A DNA stretch of 61,053 nt from Streptosporangiales bacterium (GTDB lineage: Bacteria > Actinomycetota > Actinomycetes > Streptosporangiales > WHSR01), in assembly GCA_009379995.1 (NCBI GenBank), contig WHSR01000020.1:1-61053 (forward strand). The letters are read 5' to 3'. Shown here in pieces: positions 32,853 to 41,694 of the stretch (position 1 is the stretch's first letter; the number at the start of each line of letters is the position of its first letter). The position numbers and the translations under genes are program-made. The notes under the pieces were generated by a model. It saw only the letters and a program-made list of their open reading frames with translations, was not told the DNA's origin and did not search any database.

Positions 32853-34022
32853 ATGGAAGGTTGGCCCGAGAGCTGGACGCGACAGGATCGTCGTCCGCGT
32901 CCCGATCCGCAGTCCCAGCGCACCCGCGTGCTTCCGGAGCAGCATCCGCCGCCCCCGGGATACCAGCGCCGACCCGGGCCCCCCGGCCCGCCGCGCCGGC
33001 CGGCCCGGCCGCCCATGCCTCGGCCGCGTCGCCGCGGCCGTTTGCGCAACAAGGTGTTCGCGGTCCTCGGCGTGCTGGTGTTGCTGCTTGGTGGGCTGTA
33101 CTTCTACGCCGACTCCAAGCTGAACAAGGTGAACGCGCTCGAGGACTACGAGGGCAGGCCGGCCGCGACGCCGGGACAGGACTGGCTGCTCGTCGGGTCG
33201 GACAGCCGCGAGGGACTGTCCAGGAAGGACCGCGCCAGGCTGCACACCGGCAAGGCGTCCGGCCGGCGCACCGACACGATCATGCTGATGCACATCTCCC
33301 AGACCGGGGGACGGGCCACCCTGGTGAGCCTGCCGCGGGACTCCTACGTCGACATCCCCGCGTACTCCGACGGAGACAGCCAGATTCCGGCGCAGAAGAA
33401 CAAGCTCAACGCCGCGTTCGCGTTCGGCGGCCCGCAGCTGCTCGCCCGCACCGTCGAGCAGGAGACCGGCATCCGCCTCGACCGCTACATGGAGATCGGG
33501 TTCGGCGGCTTCGCCGACATCGTCGACGCGGTGGGCGGCGTCAAGATCTGCCTCGACGAACCGATCCAGGACCAGAAGGCGGGCGCCGACCTGAAGAAGG
33601 GCTGCCAGAAACTCGACGGAGAACAGGCGCTGGCGTTCGTGCGGGCCCGCTACTTCGATCCCACCGGCGACCTCGGCCGGGTGCAGCGGCAGCGGAAGTT
33701 CCTGCGGGCACTCAGCAAGGAGGTGTCGAGTCCGGGAACGCTGCTCAACCCGTTCGCGATGACGCGGATCATGAACAGCGGGCTTAGCGCGCTGATCGTG
33801 GACGAGGGCACCGGGCCGATCAGCCTGCTGTGGTTCGCCTGGCAGATGAAACGGCTGTCCGGCGGTGACGGGGTCACCACCACGGTGCCGGTGTCCGGCA
33901 CCGGCATGTCGCCCAACGCGGGGTCGGTGGTCTTCTGGGACCGGGAGAAGTCCCTCGCAATGTTCGACGCCCTGCAGGCGGACGAGCAGGTCCCGAAGTC
34001 ACTGCGCAAGAAGAATCCTTAA
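32853..34022 (+). CDS. LytR-CpsA-Psr (LCP) family cell-wall glycopolymer ligase
   Basis: 389 residues. Pro/Arg-rich cytoplasmic N-terminus, one membrane segment (about 68-86), then the LCP domain with GRRTDTIMLMHI and SLPRDSYVDIP, whose Arg and Asp residues bind the polyprenyl-pyrophosphate substrate and Mg, and RARYFDPTGDLGRVQRQR. Transfers teichoic-acid-like or arabinogalactan polymers to peptidoglycan. Confidence 0.92.
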   Translation: MEGWPESWTRQDRRPRPDPQSQRTRVLPEQHPPPPGYQRRPGPPGPPRRPARPPMPRPRRRGRLRNKVFAVLGVLVLLLGGLYFYADSKLNKVNALEDYEGRPAATPGQDWLLVGSDSREGLSRKDRARLHTGKASGRRTDTIMLMHISQTGGRATLVSLPRDSYVDIPAYSDGDSQIPAQKNKLNAAFAFGGPQLLARTVEQETGIRLDRYMEIGFGGFADIVDAVGGVKICLDEPIQDQKAGADLKKGCQKLDGEQALAFVRARYFDPTGDLGRVQRQRKFLRALSKEVSSPGTLLNPFAMTRIMNSGLSALIVDEGTGPISLLWFAWQMKRLSGGDGVTTTVPVSGTGMSPNAGSVVFWDREKSLAMFDALQADEQVPKSLRKKNP

Positions 34023-34035
34023 CCCCTTCCGTTGG

Positions 34036-34887
34036 TCACGACCAAGAGGTCTGCGCTGGCGGGAGCCGGTAGACGCGCCGCGTGTTGGCGCCGAAGACCG
34101 CGTCCCGCTCCGTGGCGTCCAGGCCTTCGAGCGTGGCCTCGGCTGCCTCGACTACCCGGTCGTAGGACGCGGCGAGCAGGCACACCGGCCAGTCCGAGCC
34201 GAACAGCAGCCGGACAGGCCCGAAGCACTCGAGTGCATGCTCGACGTACGGCTGGAGTTGCCGGATCGTCCACGTCCCCCAGTCGGCCTCGGTGACCAGG
34301 CCGGAGAGCTTGGCGACGACGTTGTCGTACCCGGCCAGGGCGGCGATCTCGTCCGCCCATGGCCGCAACGCGCCGTCGGCGATCCGGGGCTTGGCGAGGT
34401 GGTCCACCACGAAGCTCAGCTGGGGTAGCGCGGCGACGGCACGACGCGCCGCCGGCAGCTCCCGCTCCCGCAGCAGCAGGTCGTAGACCAGCCTAGCGTC
34501 GGCGACCGCGCGCAGCCCTCGGCGTACGTCGTCGCGATCCAGCCAGTCGGGATCAGGCTCGTCGTGGACCTGGTGGCGGATGCCGACCAGCGCCTGCCCG
34601 CCTGGGCCCTCGCGCAGCGCCGCGATCACGTCGGCGACGTCCGGTGCGGTCAGGTCGATCCAGCCGACGACCCCGGCGACGCGCGGCGCGGCAAGCAGGT
34701 CGCGGGTCTCCTCGACCTCGGATACTGCCTGCACGACGACGGTCTGGGCGATTCCGTGCGGCGCGCAGACAGCCTCCAGGTCGGTCGCGGTGAAGGTGCG
34801 CCGGATCGGGTCGGCCCAGGGCCCGTCCATCCACGGGTACTCTCGGCGGCCCATGTCGAACAGGTGATGGTGGGCGTCGACGCGCAT
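34036..34887 (-). CDS. Amidohydrolase-2 family lactonase (L-fuconolactonase-like)
   Basis: 283 residues. TIM-barrel with DAHHHLFD metal motif at the N-terminus, FVVDHLAKPRI, and LLFGSDWPVCLLAASYD near the end, matching sugar-lactone hydrolases of the amidohydrolase-2 family. ATG at 34887 with AAGGAGGG. Last gene of the second sugar operon, after the aldose dehydrogenase; it would open the lactone made by that enzyme. Palindromic element copy 4 separates the two. Confidence 0.85.
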   Translation of the reverse strand: MRVDAHHHLFDMGRREYPWMDGPWADPIRRTFTATDLEAVCAPHGIAQTVVVQAVSEVEETRDLLAAPRVAGVVGWIDLTAPDVADVIAALREGPGGQALVGIRHQVHDEPDPDWLDRDDVRRGLRAVADARLVYDLLLRERELPAARRAVAALPQLSFVVDHLAKPRIADGALRPWADEIAALAGYDNVVAKLSGLVTEADWGTWTIRQLQPYVEHALECFGPVRLLFGSDWPVCLLAASYDRVVEAAEATLEGLDATERDAVFGANTRRVYRLPPAQTSWS

Positions 34888-34898
34888 GGGCCCTCCTT

Positions 34899-34963
34899 CG
34901 CCGAGATCTATGTTGTGGGACCGGTTTGTCGGATTTGGGGCCCCCACAACATAGATCTCGACG
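34899..34963 (+). repeat. Dispersed palindromic element, copy 4 (inside an operon and a reading frame)
   Basis: Arms 34902-34919 and 34943-34960 are perfect complements; the centre is in the opposite orientation to copies 1-3 (ACCGGTTTGTCGGATTTGGG on the plus strand). The right arm and centre are translated as the last residues of the aldo/keto reductase gene, whose TAG stop (34908-34910) lies in the left arm. The element ends immediately before the ribosome site of the downstream lactonase gene. Confidence 0.85.
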
Positions 34964-35918
34964 GTGACGGCGGGGACTTCGGCAGGAACTCCGGCGGGAT
35001 GAGCCCTTCCCCGGCGAGCTCGTCCCACAGTTCGCCGGGGATCGGATGGCGGTAGCAGCGCAGGTTGTCGGCGACCTCCTCGGCCGAGCGCGGACCAACG
35101 AGCACACACCTCACCACCGGGTGACCGAACGGGAAGCGTAGCGCGGCCGCACGCAGCGGAACCCCGTGCCGGGCGCACGCGTCCCGCAGCCGCAGCGCCC
35201 GCTCGACCAGCGCCGGGGGCGCGTCGGCGTAGTTGTACTTGGCTCTGCCGACCCCCGACCCGGCGAGCAGGCCGGAGTTGTAGACACCGCCCATCACCAC
35301 GGCGACCCCGCGCTCGGCGCAGGCCGGCAGCAGCTCGTCCGCCCCGGTCTGGTCCAACAGCGTGTAGCGGCCAGCCAGCAGGACGACGTCGAGGTCGAGA
35401 CGATGGACGAATCGGGTGAGCATCTCCGACTGGTTCATGCCCGCCCCGATCGCCCGGACCGTGCCCTCCGCGCGCAGCTCGGCGAGCGCGGGGTAGGCGG
35501 TCTCGTACACCTCGCGCTCGTGATCGTCGGGATCGTGCAGGTAAACAGCGTCCACCCGGTCCAGCCCGAGCCGGTCGAGGCTTTCCTCCAGGCAGCGGCG
35601 GATGCCGTCCCGGGTCCAGTCCCACACCCGGGTGAGCGGCGGAGCTTCGGAGAACACCTCGCCGGCATCCGGCCCCTGGCCCGGCGGGCGGGGCCGCAGC
35701 AGCCGGCCGACCTTGGTGGACAGCACGAAGGAGTCCCGGGGTAGCCGGCCGAGCACCGCGCCGAGGCGGCGCTCGGCCACTCCGAGACCGTAGTGCGGCG
35801 CGGTGTCGACGTAGGTGAGCCCGGCGTCCAGGGCGGCCCGTACGGTGGCCTCGGCGGTCTCGTCGTCCACCGGCGCGTACAGGCCGCCCAGCGGGGCCGT
35901 ACCTAGCCCCAGGCTCAC
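34908..35918 (-). CDS. Aldo/keto reductase, L-fucose (D-threo-aldose) dehydrogenase-like
   Basis: 336 residues. Starts SLGLGTAPLGGLYAPV and contains the family TYVDTAPHYGLGVAERRLG, with catalytic Asp and Tyr and a Lys in FVLSTKVGRLL. This is the D-threo-aldose 1-dehydrogenase branch, which oxidises L-fucose and similar aldoses to lactones. The final about 18 residues come from the palindromic repeat and are foreign to the family; the native end is probably near LIPPEFLPK. GTG start overlaps the binding-protein stop. Confidence 0.87.
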   Translation of the reverse strand: MSLGLGTAPLGGLYAPVDDETAEATVRAALDAGLTYVDTAPHYGLGVAERRLGAVLGRLPRDSFVLSTKVGRLLRPRPPGQGPDAGEVFSEAPPLTRVWDWTRDGIRRCLEESLDRLGLDRVDAVYLHDPDDHEREVYETAYPALAELRAEGTVRAIGAGMNQSEMLTRFVHRLDLDVVLLAGRYTLLDQTGADELLPACAERGVAVVMGGVYNSGLLAGSGVGRAKYNYADAPPALVERALRLRDACARHGVPLRAAALRFPFGHPVVRCVLVGPRSAEEVADNLRCYRHPIPGELWDELAGEGLIPPEFLPKSPPSPSRSMLWGPQIRQTGPTT

Positions 35919-36937
35919 GCCCCGCCCCCGCCCTCGACGGGCGGGTTCTCACACGAGGGCTTGAGGACCGACTGGACCTCCGGATCGTTCATGTTCTCCT
36001 TGGTCACGAACGTGACGCCGGTGTCCGCCGAGGAAACCTGCTTGCCCTCGCGGATCGCGGTGACAGCACCGTTGACACCCTCGTAACCCATCCGGAACGG
36101 GTTCTGCACGACGAGCGCGCTGATCACACCCTCGTTGACCGCCTTGATCTCGTCCGGCGCCGCGTCCCAACCGATGATCTTGATGTCGCCCTCCTTGCCG
36201 GCCTGCCGGACCGCCTCTGCGGCACCGAGCACGCCCGGCTCGTTGGCGGCGAAGATGCCGTCCAGGTCGGGGTTGTCGGTAAGGATGTCCTCGGTCACCT
36301 GCAGCCCGGTGTTGTAGTCGCTCTCGCTGGACTGCTCGGCGACCAGGTCGAGGTTGGGATGCTTCTGCAGGCCCTTCTTGAAGCCCTCGGTCCGCTGATC
36401 GTTGGTGATGGTGCCGGGCTGGAAGGGGATGAAGGCGATCTTCTTCTTCCCCTCGCCGAGCGAGTCGGCCAGCAGGTCGGCGGCCTTCTCGGCGGCGGCC
36501 ACGTTGTCGGTTGCGAAGACGGGTACGTCGGGCGGCTGCGGGTCGGTGCCCGAGTCGATGTTGATCACGTTGACGTTGTTCTGTTTCGCCGACTGGGTGA
36601 CCTGATAGAGGACCTTGGCGTCGGTCGCGGCGTAGACCAGGCCGTCGACGCCCTGGGTGATGTAGTTCTGCAGCAGGTTCACCTGGCCGGTCACGTCGGT
36701 CTCCTTGGTGACGCCATCCCACTGCACCGTGACGTCCTGCTGCTTGGACGCCGCGCACTCGGCGCCCTTGCGGACCTGCTCCCAGAAGTCGAACCCCACG
36801 GCCTTGGGTACGACAGCCAGCCGGATCGGTCCCTCCTGCTTCGCTTCGCCGCTCCCGCCGCTCTCCCGTACCTCGGCGCCGCATCCAGCGGCGAGCACGG
36901 CGGCGAGTGCGGCCAACGCCATCAGCCGGTCACGCAC
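35915..36937 (-). CDS. Sugar-binding lipoprotein of second CUT2 ABC operon
   Basis: 340 residues. Signal peptide with lipobox (LAAGC, Cys about 19), type-1 periplasmic-binding fold (IRLAVVPKAVGFDFWEQVRKG; VDGLVYAATDAKVL; DGIFAANEPGVLGAAEAV). GTG at 36937 preceded by GGAAGGAG. Unusually placed after the permease and ATPase genes, upstream of the catabolic genes. Confidence 0.9.
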   Translation of the reverse strand: MRDRLMALAALAAVLAAGCGAEVRESGGSGEAKQEGPIRLAVVPKAVGFDFWEQVRKGAECAASKQQDVTVQWDGVTKETDVTGQVNLLQNYITQGVDGLVYAATDAKVLYQVTQSAKQNNVNVINIDSGTDPQPPDVPVFATDNVAAAEKAADLLADSLGEGKKKIAFIPFQPGTITNDQRTEGFKKGLQKHPNLDLVAEQSSESDYNTGLQVTEDILTDNPDLDGIFAANEPGVLGAAEAVRQAGKEGDIKIIGWDAAPDEIKAVNEGVISALVVQNPFRMGYEGVNGAVTAIREGKQVSSADTGVTFVTKENMNDPEVQSVLKPSCENPPVEGGGGA

Positions 36938-36955
36938 GACATGTCACTCCTTCCG

Positions 36956-37978
36956 CTACCTCCCACCGGACCCGGCCTCGAGCCGCCGCCTGCGGAACTG
37001 GTCCCAGTAGACGGCGATCCAGATGACCACCCCGATGATCACGCTCTGGTAGAACGTGTTGATGTTGAGCAGCACCGATCCGTTGCGGATGAGCGCCATC
37101 ATGAAGGCGCCGATCAGGGTGCCGAACACAGTTCCCTGGCCGCCGAACAGGCTCGCCCCGCCGATGACGGCGGCCGCGATGACGTCGAGCTCCAGGCCGA
37201 TGCCGAAGTTGGGCTGCCCGGAGTTCACCCGGGAGGCGGCCATCATCCCGCCGAACCCGGCCAGCGCTCCGCTGATCATGTACGTGGACGTGAGCGCGGT
37301 CCGTACCCGGATGCCGGACAGCACGGCGGCCTCGGGGTTGGACCCGATCGCGTAGCTGTAGCGGCCCAGACGGGTCCGGGTGAGCACGATGTGGACGGCC
37401 ACCGCGATGGCCGCTAGCGCGAGGATCGGGATCGGAAACACCCCGATCTGGCCCTGGCCGAGCAGCCGGAACGAGTTCGGCAGCCCGAACACCGCCACCG
37501 CGCCGGTCGCGATATACACCACGCCGCGGGCGACGCTCATCATGCCGAGGGTGGCGATGAACGGCGCCATGTGCGCCCAGGTGACGAGCAGGCCGTTCAC
37601 CAGGCCGGCCAGGGCTCCGACGGCGGTGCCGCCGACAATGGCGAGCACTGGATCGAAGCCGAGCCGGCTCATCAGCAGCGCGCCGAACACCCCGGCCAAG
37701 GCGGCGACCGAGCCGACCGACAGGTCGATGCCGCCGGTGATGATCACCATCGTCATACCGATCGCGATGATCGCGGTCACCGCGGTCTGCACGCCGATGT
37801 TGAATAGGTTGTCGGCGGTGAGGAACGCCGGTGAGGCCAGGGAGAGGACGACGAAGATCACGATGAGCGCCCCCGCGGCCGCCAGCTGCGACATCGCCTG
37901 AGACAGCCGGTCGCTCATCGCCGCCGGACGGCCCGTCCTGCTGTTGGCGGCCGCTGTGCGGTCCGGGGTGTCGTTCAT
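36956..37978 (-). CDS. CUT2-type sugar ABC permease
   Basis: 340 residues, about ten membrane segments, RbsC signature TGGIDLSVGSVAALAGVFGA. Start ATG overlaps the ATPase stop (ATGA). Single permease, so expected to homodimerise, unlike the other sugar operon in this window. Confidence 0.9.
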   Translation of the reverse strand: MNDTPDRTAAANSRTGRPAAMSDRLSQAMSQLAAAGALIVIFVVLSLASPAFLTADNLFNIGVQTAVTAIIAIGMTMVIITGGIDLSVGSVAALAGVFGALLMSRLGFDPVLAIVGGTAVGALAGLVNGLLVTWAHMAPFIATLGMMSVARGVVYIATGAVAVFGLPNSFRLLGQGQIGVFPIPILALAAIAVAVHIVLTRTRLGRYSYAIGSNPEAAVLSGIRVRTALTSTYMISGALAGFGGMMAASRVNSGQPNFGIGLELDVIAAAVIGGASLFGGQGTVFGTLIGAFMMALIRNGSVLLNINTFYQSVIIGVVIWIAVYWDQFRRRRLEAGSGGR

Positions 37979-39555
37979 GGGACCTCGTGGTTCGTCGAGC
38001 AGTTCATCGAGTTCACTCCGGTTGCGAGCGCGATGATGGCTTCCTCGGAAAACTCGGACCGGGGGAGTTCACCGGCGATCCGGCCCTCGCGCATGACGAG
38101 GATGCGGTCGCATACGTTGATCAGTTCCGGCAGGTAGGAACTGATGAGCACGATGGCGCGGCCGTCGGCGGCCAGCTCACCGACGATCTCGAACAACTCG
38201 GCCTTGGCGCCGACGTCCACGCCGCGGGCCGGCTCGTCGAAGAACAGGACGCGGGCCTTGGTCTCCAGCCACTTGGCCACCACCACCTTCTGCTGGTTGC
38301 CGCCGGACAGCAGCTGCACCCGGCGGCGCAGCGACGGGGTACGGATGTCCAGCTCGTCGCGGCGCCGCTGGGCGACCGCGCGCTCCGCCCGCAGCCGAAG
38401 GAGCCCGCCGAGGCTCGGCAGGTTGGCCAGGGTGATGTTCTGGTCGACCGGCAGCTGCAGGGCCAGGCCCTCGCGCTTGCGGTCCTCGGTGAGATAGCCG
38501 ATGCCGGCCGCGATGGCCGCCCTGGGAGAGGCCACCCGCACCGGACGCCCGTCGACCTCGACGGTGCCGGACCGCGCCCGGTCGGCGCCGAAGACGGTAC
38601 GCGCCAGCGAGGTACGTCCCGCCCCGACGAGGCCCGCGAGCCCCACCACCTCGCCGGCTCGTACCTCGAACGAGCAGTCCTCGATCACGCCGGGACGGGT
38701 CAGGCCACGCACCCGCAGCACCACCGGGCCCGCTTCGACGTGGCGCTTCGGGTAGAGGTTGGTGATCTCCCGGCCGACCATCAGCCGTACCAGGCGCTCT
38801 TCGTCCAGGTCGGCGGCGGGACGGGTGGCCACCACCCGCCCGTCGCGCATCACCGTGACCATGTCGGCGACGCGAAAGATCTCGTCGAGCCGGTGGGAGA
38901 TGTAGAGGACGGCGATGCCCCTGTCCCGCAGCCCCCGGATCACCGAGAATAGCTCGTCGATCTCGCGTTCGGTCAGCGTCGCCGTCGGCTCATCCATGAT
39001 CAAGATCTTCGCGTCGATGGCCAGGGCCTTGGCGATCTCCACTAGCTGCTGTTCGGCGATCGAGAGGGTGCCGGCGGGCCGGGTGGCGTCGAGGGACAGG
39101 CCCACCCGCTCCAGCAGTTGGCCGGCCGCATCCCGCTCCCGCCTGCGGTTGATCAGACCGGCACCCAGGCCTGCCAACATCGGTTCGCGGCCGAGGAAGA
39201 GGTTCTCGGCCACAGACAGATGCGGTGCCAGGGCGAACTCCTGGTAGACCATGGCGACGCCCAGGGACTGCGCGTGCCGCGGCCCGGCGAAGTGCACCGG
39301 GGAGCCGTCGATCAGGATGGTCCCTCGATCCGCGCGCTCCACCTGTGACAGCAGCTTCATCAGCGTGGACTTGCCGGCGCCGTTCTCGCCCGCGACGACG
39401 TGCACGGTGCCCGGGTAGATGGCAAGGTCGACGTCCTCGACCGCGGCGACGCCAGGGAAGTGCTTGGCGACCCCACGGAGTTCCGCGACGGGGTCCACGG
39501 ACCCTACCTGGGGCGTCGAAGACCTCCGATCCTTGTCGGTCGGCGATGAGGGCAT
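37975..39555 (-). CDS. CUT2-type sugar ABC ATPase (two domains, RbsA-like)
   Basis: 526 residues from the ATG at 39555 (GGAAGG upstream). First domain Walker A GENGAGKST and signature SIAEQQLVEIAKAL, Walker B ILIMDEPTATL; second domain degenerate P-loop GLVGAGRTS and signature LSGGNQQKVVVAKWL. First gene of an operon running ATPase, permease, binding protein, aldose dehydrogenase, lactonase. Confidence 0.92.
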   Translation of the reverse strand: MPSSPTDKDRRSSTPQVGSVDPVAELRGVAKHFPGVAAVEDVDLAIYPGTVHVVAGENGAGKSTLMKLLSQVERADRGTILIDGSPVHFAGPRHAQSLGVAMVYQEFALAPHLSVAENLFLGREPMLAGLGAGLINRRRERDAAGQLLERVGLSLDATRPAGTLSIAEQQLVEIAKALAIDAKILIMDEPTATLTEREIDELFSVIRGLRDRGIAVLYISHRLDEIFRVADMVTVMRDGRVVATRPAADLDEERLVRLMVGREITNLYPKRHVEAGPVVLRVRGLTRPGVIEDCSFEVRAGEVVGLAGLVGAGRTSLARTVFGADRARSGTVEVDGRPVRVASPRAAIAAGIGYLTEDRKREGLALQLPVDQNITLANLPSLGGLLRLRAERAVAQRRRDELDIRTPSLRRRVQLLSGGNQQKVVVAKWLETKARVLFFDEPARGVDVGAKAELFEIVGELAADGRAIVLISSYLPELINVCDRILVMREGRIAGELPRSEFSEEAIIALATGVNSMNCSTNHEVP

Positions 39556-39878
39556 CCCCGAACCTTCCGCTCCTGTTCGTGGGCGGCCGGACGCTTCGGC
39601 GTTGGCGCGCTGAAGTCGCAAGCTAGTCACCCGCTGTACCGGGTGTCAACGGACCATCCGGTGAACGAGCCGAGCCGTTATCGATCAGATAGATCGGATG
39701 TCTGTCGGCCATTCGCCGGGTGCTTCCCGGCCACCCTACGGCTTCCCGACGTGCGTGCGGTGATCTCTTCTCTCCGCCCTGAGGGGGTCCGTGACTTCGG
39801 GGGTCCGGGGGTCGATAATCCAGACGACTTCCCGCGTACGCGGGCCGTACCGCGACCCCAATGGAGGGGAAAGCAGTC
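39556..39878. other. Intergenic region between the fucose-like operon and the CocE-type gene
   Basis: Divergent promoter region with no gene. At 39680-39699 there is an imperfect dyad, ATCGATC-AGATA-GATCGGAT, a candidate operator for the sugar operon. CCGCGTACGCGG near 39834-39845 is a small palindrome close to the plus-strand gene. No regulator gene lies next to this operon. Confidence 0.4.
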
Positions 39879-39908
39879 ATGTGATCCAGCCGCTGGCTCC
39901 TGCTCCCG

Positions 39909-41690
39909 ATGGCCGTCGCAGCGGCGGCGGCCGTTGCCGCCACATCATTACCGGCCGCCGCGGCGCCGGACGACGGTGGCGTGGCGGTTCGGGACGGCCT
40001 CACCCAGCCGACGTTCTCCATGGACGACGCAGTCCAGGAGACGGTGTACATCCAGACCCCCGTCGACACCGACCACGACGGCCGACGCGACAGGGTGCAC
40101 GCACACATCGTGCGCCCGCCTGCGAGCTCGCGGAATGTGCCGGTGATCCTGGAGGAGAGCCCGTACTTCTTCGGCGTGAATCCGATCGAGAACCACAACG
40201 TCGACGTCCCGGTGCTGCCGCAGGAGGAGCTGAAGCACCCCGGCGCGCGGGTGGCCGGGCCCGGACCGGGCGCGGTCCAGCGGGCGGCCAGGCCGCCGAC
40301 GCTGGACGACGTCGGGCCACGGGGGACGGCCGCGGCCGAGGAGGACAAGGGCCTGCCGGGCTGGCTGGACGACTACTTCGTGCCCCGCGGCTACGCGGTG
40401 ATGTGGGGCGAGAGCATCGGAACCGGCCACTCCGAGGGCTGCCCCACCATCGGCGACGCGGCCGAGACGCTCGGCACCAAGGCGGTCATCGACTGGCTGA
40501 ACGGCCGGGCCAAGGCGTGGACCGATGACGGCAAGCCGGTCGCCGCCGACTGGACGAACGGCGACACCGGCATGGTCGGCGTCTCCTACAACGGCACGCT
40601 GCCGAACATGGTGGCAACCACCGGCGTCGAGGGCCTGACCATCGTGCCGATCTCCGCGATCTCCAACTGGTACGACTACTACCGCGCGAACGGGCTCGTC
40701 GTCGCGCCCGGCGGGTACCAGGGCGAGGACGCGGACGTGCTCGCCGAGTACACCGTGGCGGACCCGGCCGGCTGCGCCGACGAGATCGCCGCCCTGGAGC
40801 GCCGCCAGGACCGGAAAACTGGGGACTACGACCCGTTCTGGCGCGCCCGCGACTACGTCGGCCGCGCCCGCGGCGTCGACGCGAGCGTCTGGGTCATCCA
40901 CGGGCTGAACGACTGGAACGTCAAGACCCAGCACTTCGCCCAGTGGTGGGAGCGGCTGGGGCGGCACGGGGTGCCCCGCAAGATGTGGCTGCACCAGGGC
41001 GGGCACGGCGGCACCGAGCACGGCGGCCAGTTCGTGCCCACCCTGCACCGGTGGTTCGACTACTGGCTGTACGGACTGGACACCGGCGTGATGGACGAGC
41101 CGATGGTCGACGTCCAGCGCGAGAACGGGTCGTGGGCCACGTACCCCGACTGGCCGGACCCGGCGACCGTGCCCACCGAGCTGCGTCTTGCCGACAGGTC
41201 GGGGGTGCAGACGCTCGTTGACCGCGGGCGTGAGCTGAAGGACGTCGACCTCGTCGCCGATCCCGGCCGGCCGAACCCGAACCGGCTCGCCTACCTCACC
41301 CCTGTCCTGGACGAGGACGTGCGGATGAGCGGCACCCCGGTCGTACGGCTGCGCGCCTCTCTGGACAACCGGCACGCCGCCAACCTCACGGCGCTGCTCG
41401 TCGACTACGGCCCCGGCGACGCCGAGCCGGAGATCGTGACCCGTGGCTGGATGGATCCGCAGAACCGGCACTCGGCGAGCCGGAGCAAGCCGATCAAGCG
41501 GGGCAAGCTCTACCGGTTCACCTGGAACATGCAGCCCGACGACTATGTCTTCAAGTCGGGTCACCGCGTCGGGGTGGTGATCGTCTCCACCGACTACGAC
41601 TACACGCTGCGTCCGCTGCCCGGCACCCGCCTGAGGGTGGATCCCGGGCGCAGCGGGGTCACGCTGCCGTTCGTTCGGCCAAGCGACTAG
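39909..41690 (+). CDS. CocE/NonD-family (X-Pro dipeptidyl-peptidase-like) hydrolase; native start interrupted
   Basis: 593 residues from the ATG at 39909. Alpha/beta hydrolase with nucleophile Ser in MVGVSYNGT, Asp in VIHGLNDWN and His in HQGGHGGTEH, plus the C-terminal jelly-roll of X-Pro dipeptidyl-peptidases. A strong ribosome site GGAGGGG (39863-39869) precedes an ATG at 39879 in the same frame, but the second codon is TGA. The codons between would supply the charged start of the signal peptide (SSRWLLLPMAVAAAA). ATG 39909 has no ribosome site, so expression and export may be impaired. Confidence 0.8.
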   Translation: MAVAAAAAVAATSLPAAAAPDDGGVAVRDGLTQPTFSMDDAVQETVYIQTPVDTDHDGRRDRVHAHIVRPPASSRNVPVILEESPYFFGVNPIENHNVDVPVLPQEELKHPGARVAGPGPGAVQRAARPPTLDDVGPRGTAAAEEDKGLPGWLDDYFVPRGYAVMWGESIGTGHSEGCPTIGDAAETLGTKAVIDWLNGRAKAWTDDGKPVAADWTNGDTGMVGVSYNGTLPNMVATTGVEGLTIVPISAISNWYDYYRANGLVVAPGGYQGEDADVLAEYTVADPAGCADEIAALERRQDRKTGDYDPFWRARDYVGRARGVDASVWVIHGLNDWNVKTQHFAQWWERLGRHGVPRKMWLHQGGHGGTEHGGQFVPTLHRWFDYWLYGLDTGVMDEPMVDVQRENGSWATYPDWPDPATVPTELRLADRSGVQTLVDRGRELKDVDLVADPGRPNPNRLAYLTPVLDEDVRMSGTPVVRLRASLDNRHAANLTALLVDYGPGDAEPEIVTRGWMDPQNRHSASRSKPIKRGKLYRFTWNMQPDDYVFKSGHRVGVVIVSTDYDYTLRPLPGTRLRVDPGRSGVTLPFVRPSD

Positions 41691-41694
41691 GCGG

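Noticed and set aside
11376..34963. Palindromic elements considered as IS terminal repeats flanking a composite transposon
   Set aside because: The segments between copies contain unrelated operons without transposases, and each copy is a complete hairpin rather than a single end.
39948..41564. Minus-strand frame over the CocE-type gene
   Set aside because: Shadow frame; the plus strand has the Ser-Asp-His triad and jelly-roll domain.
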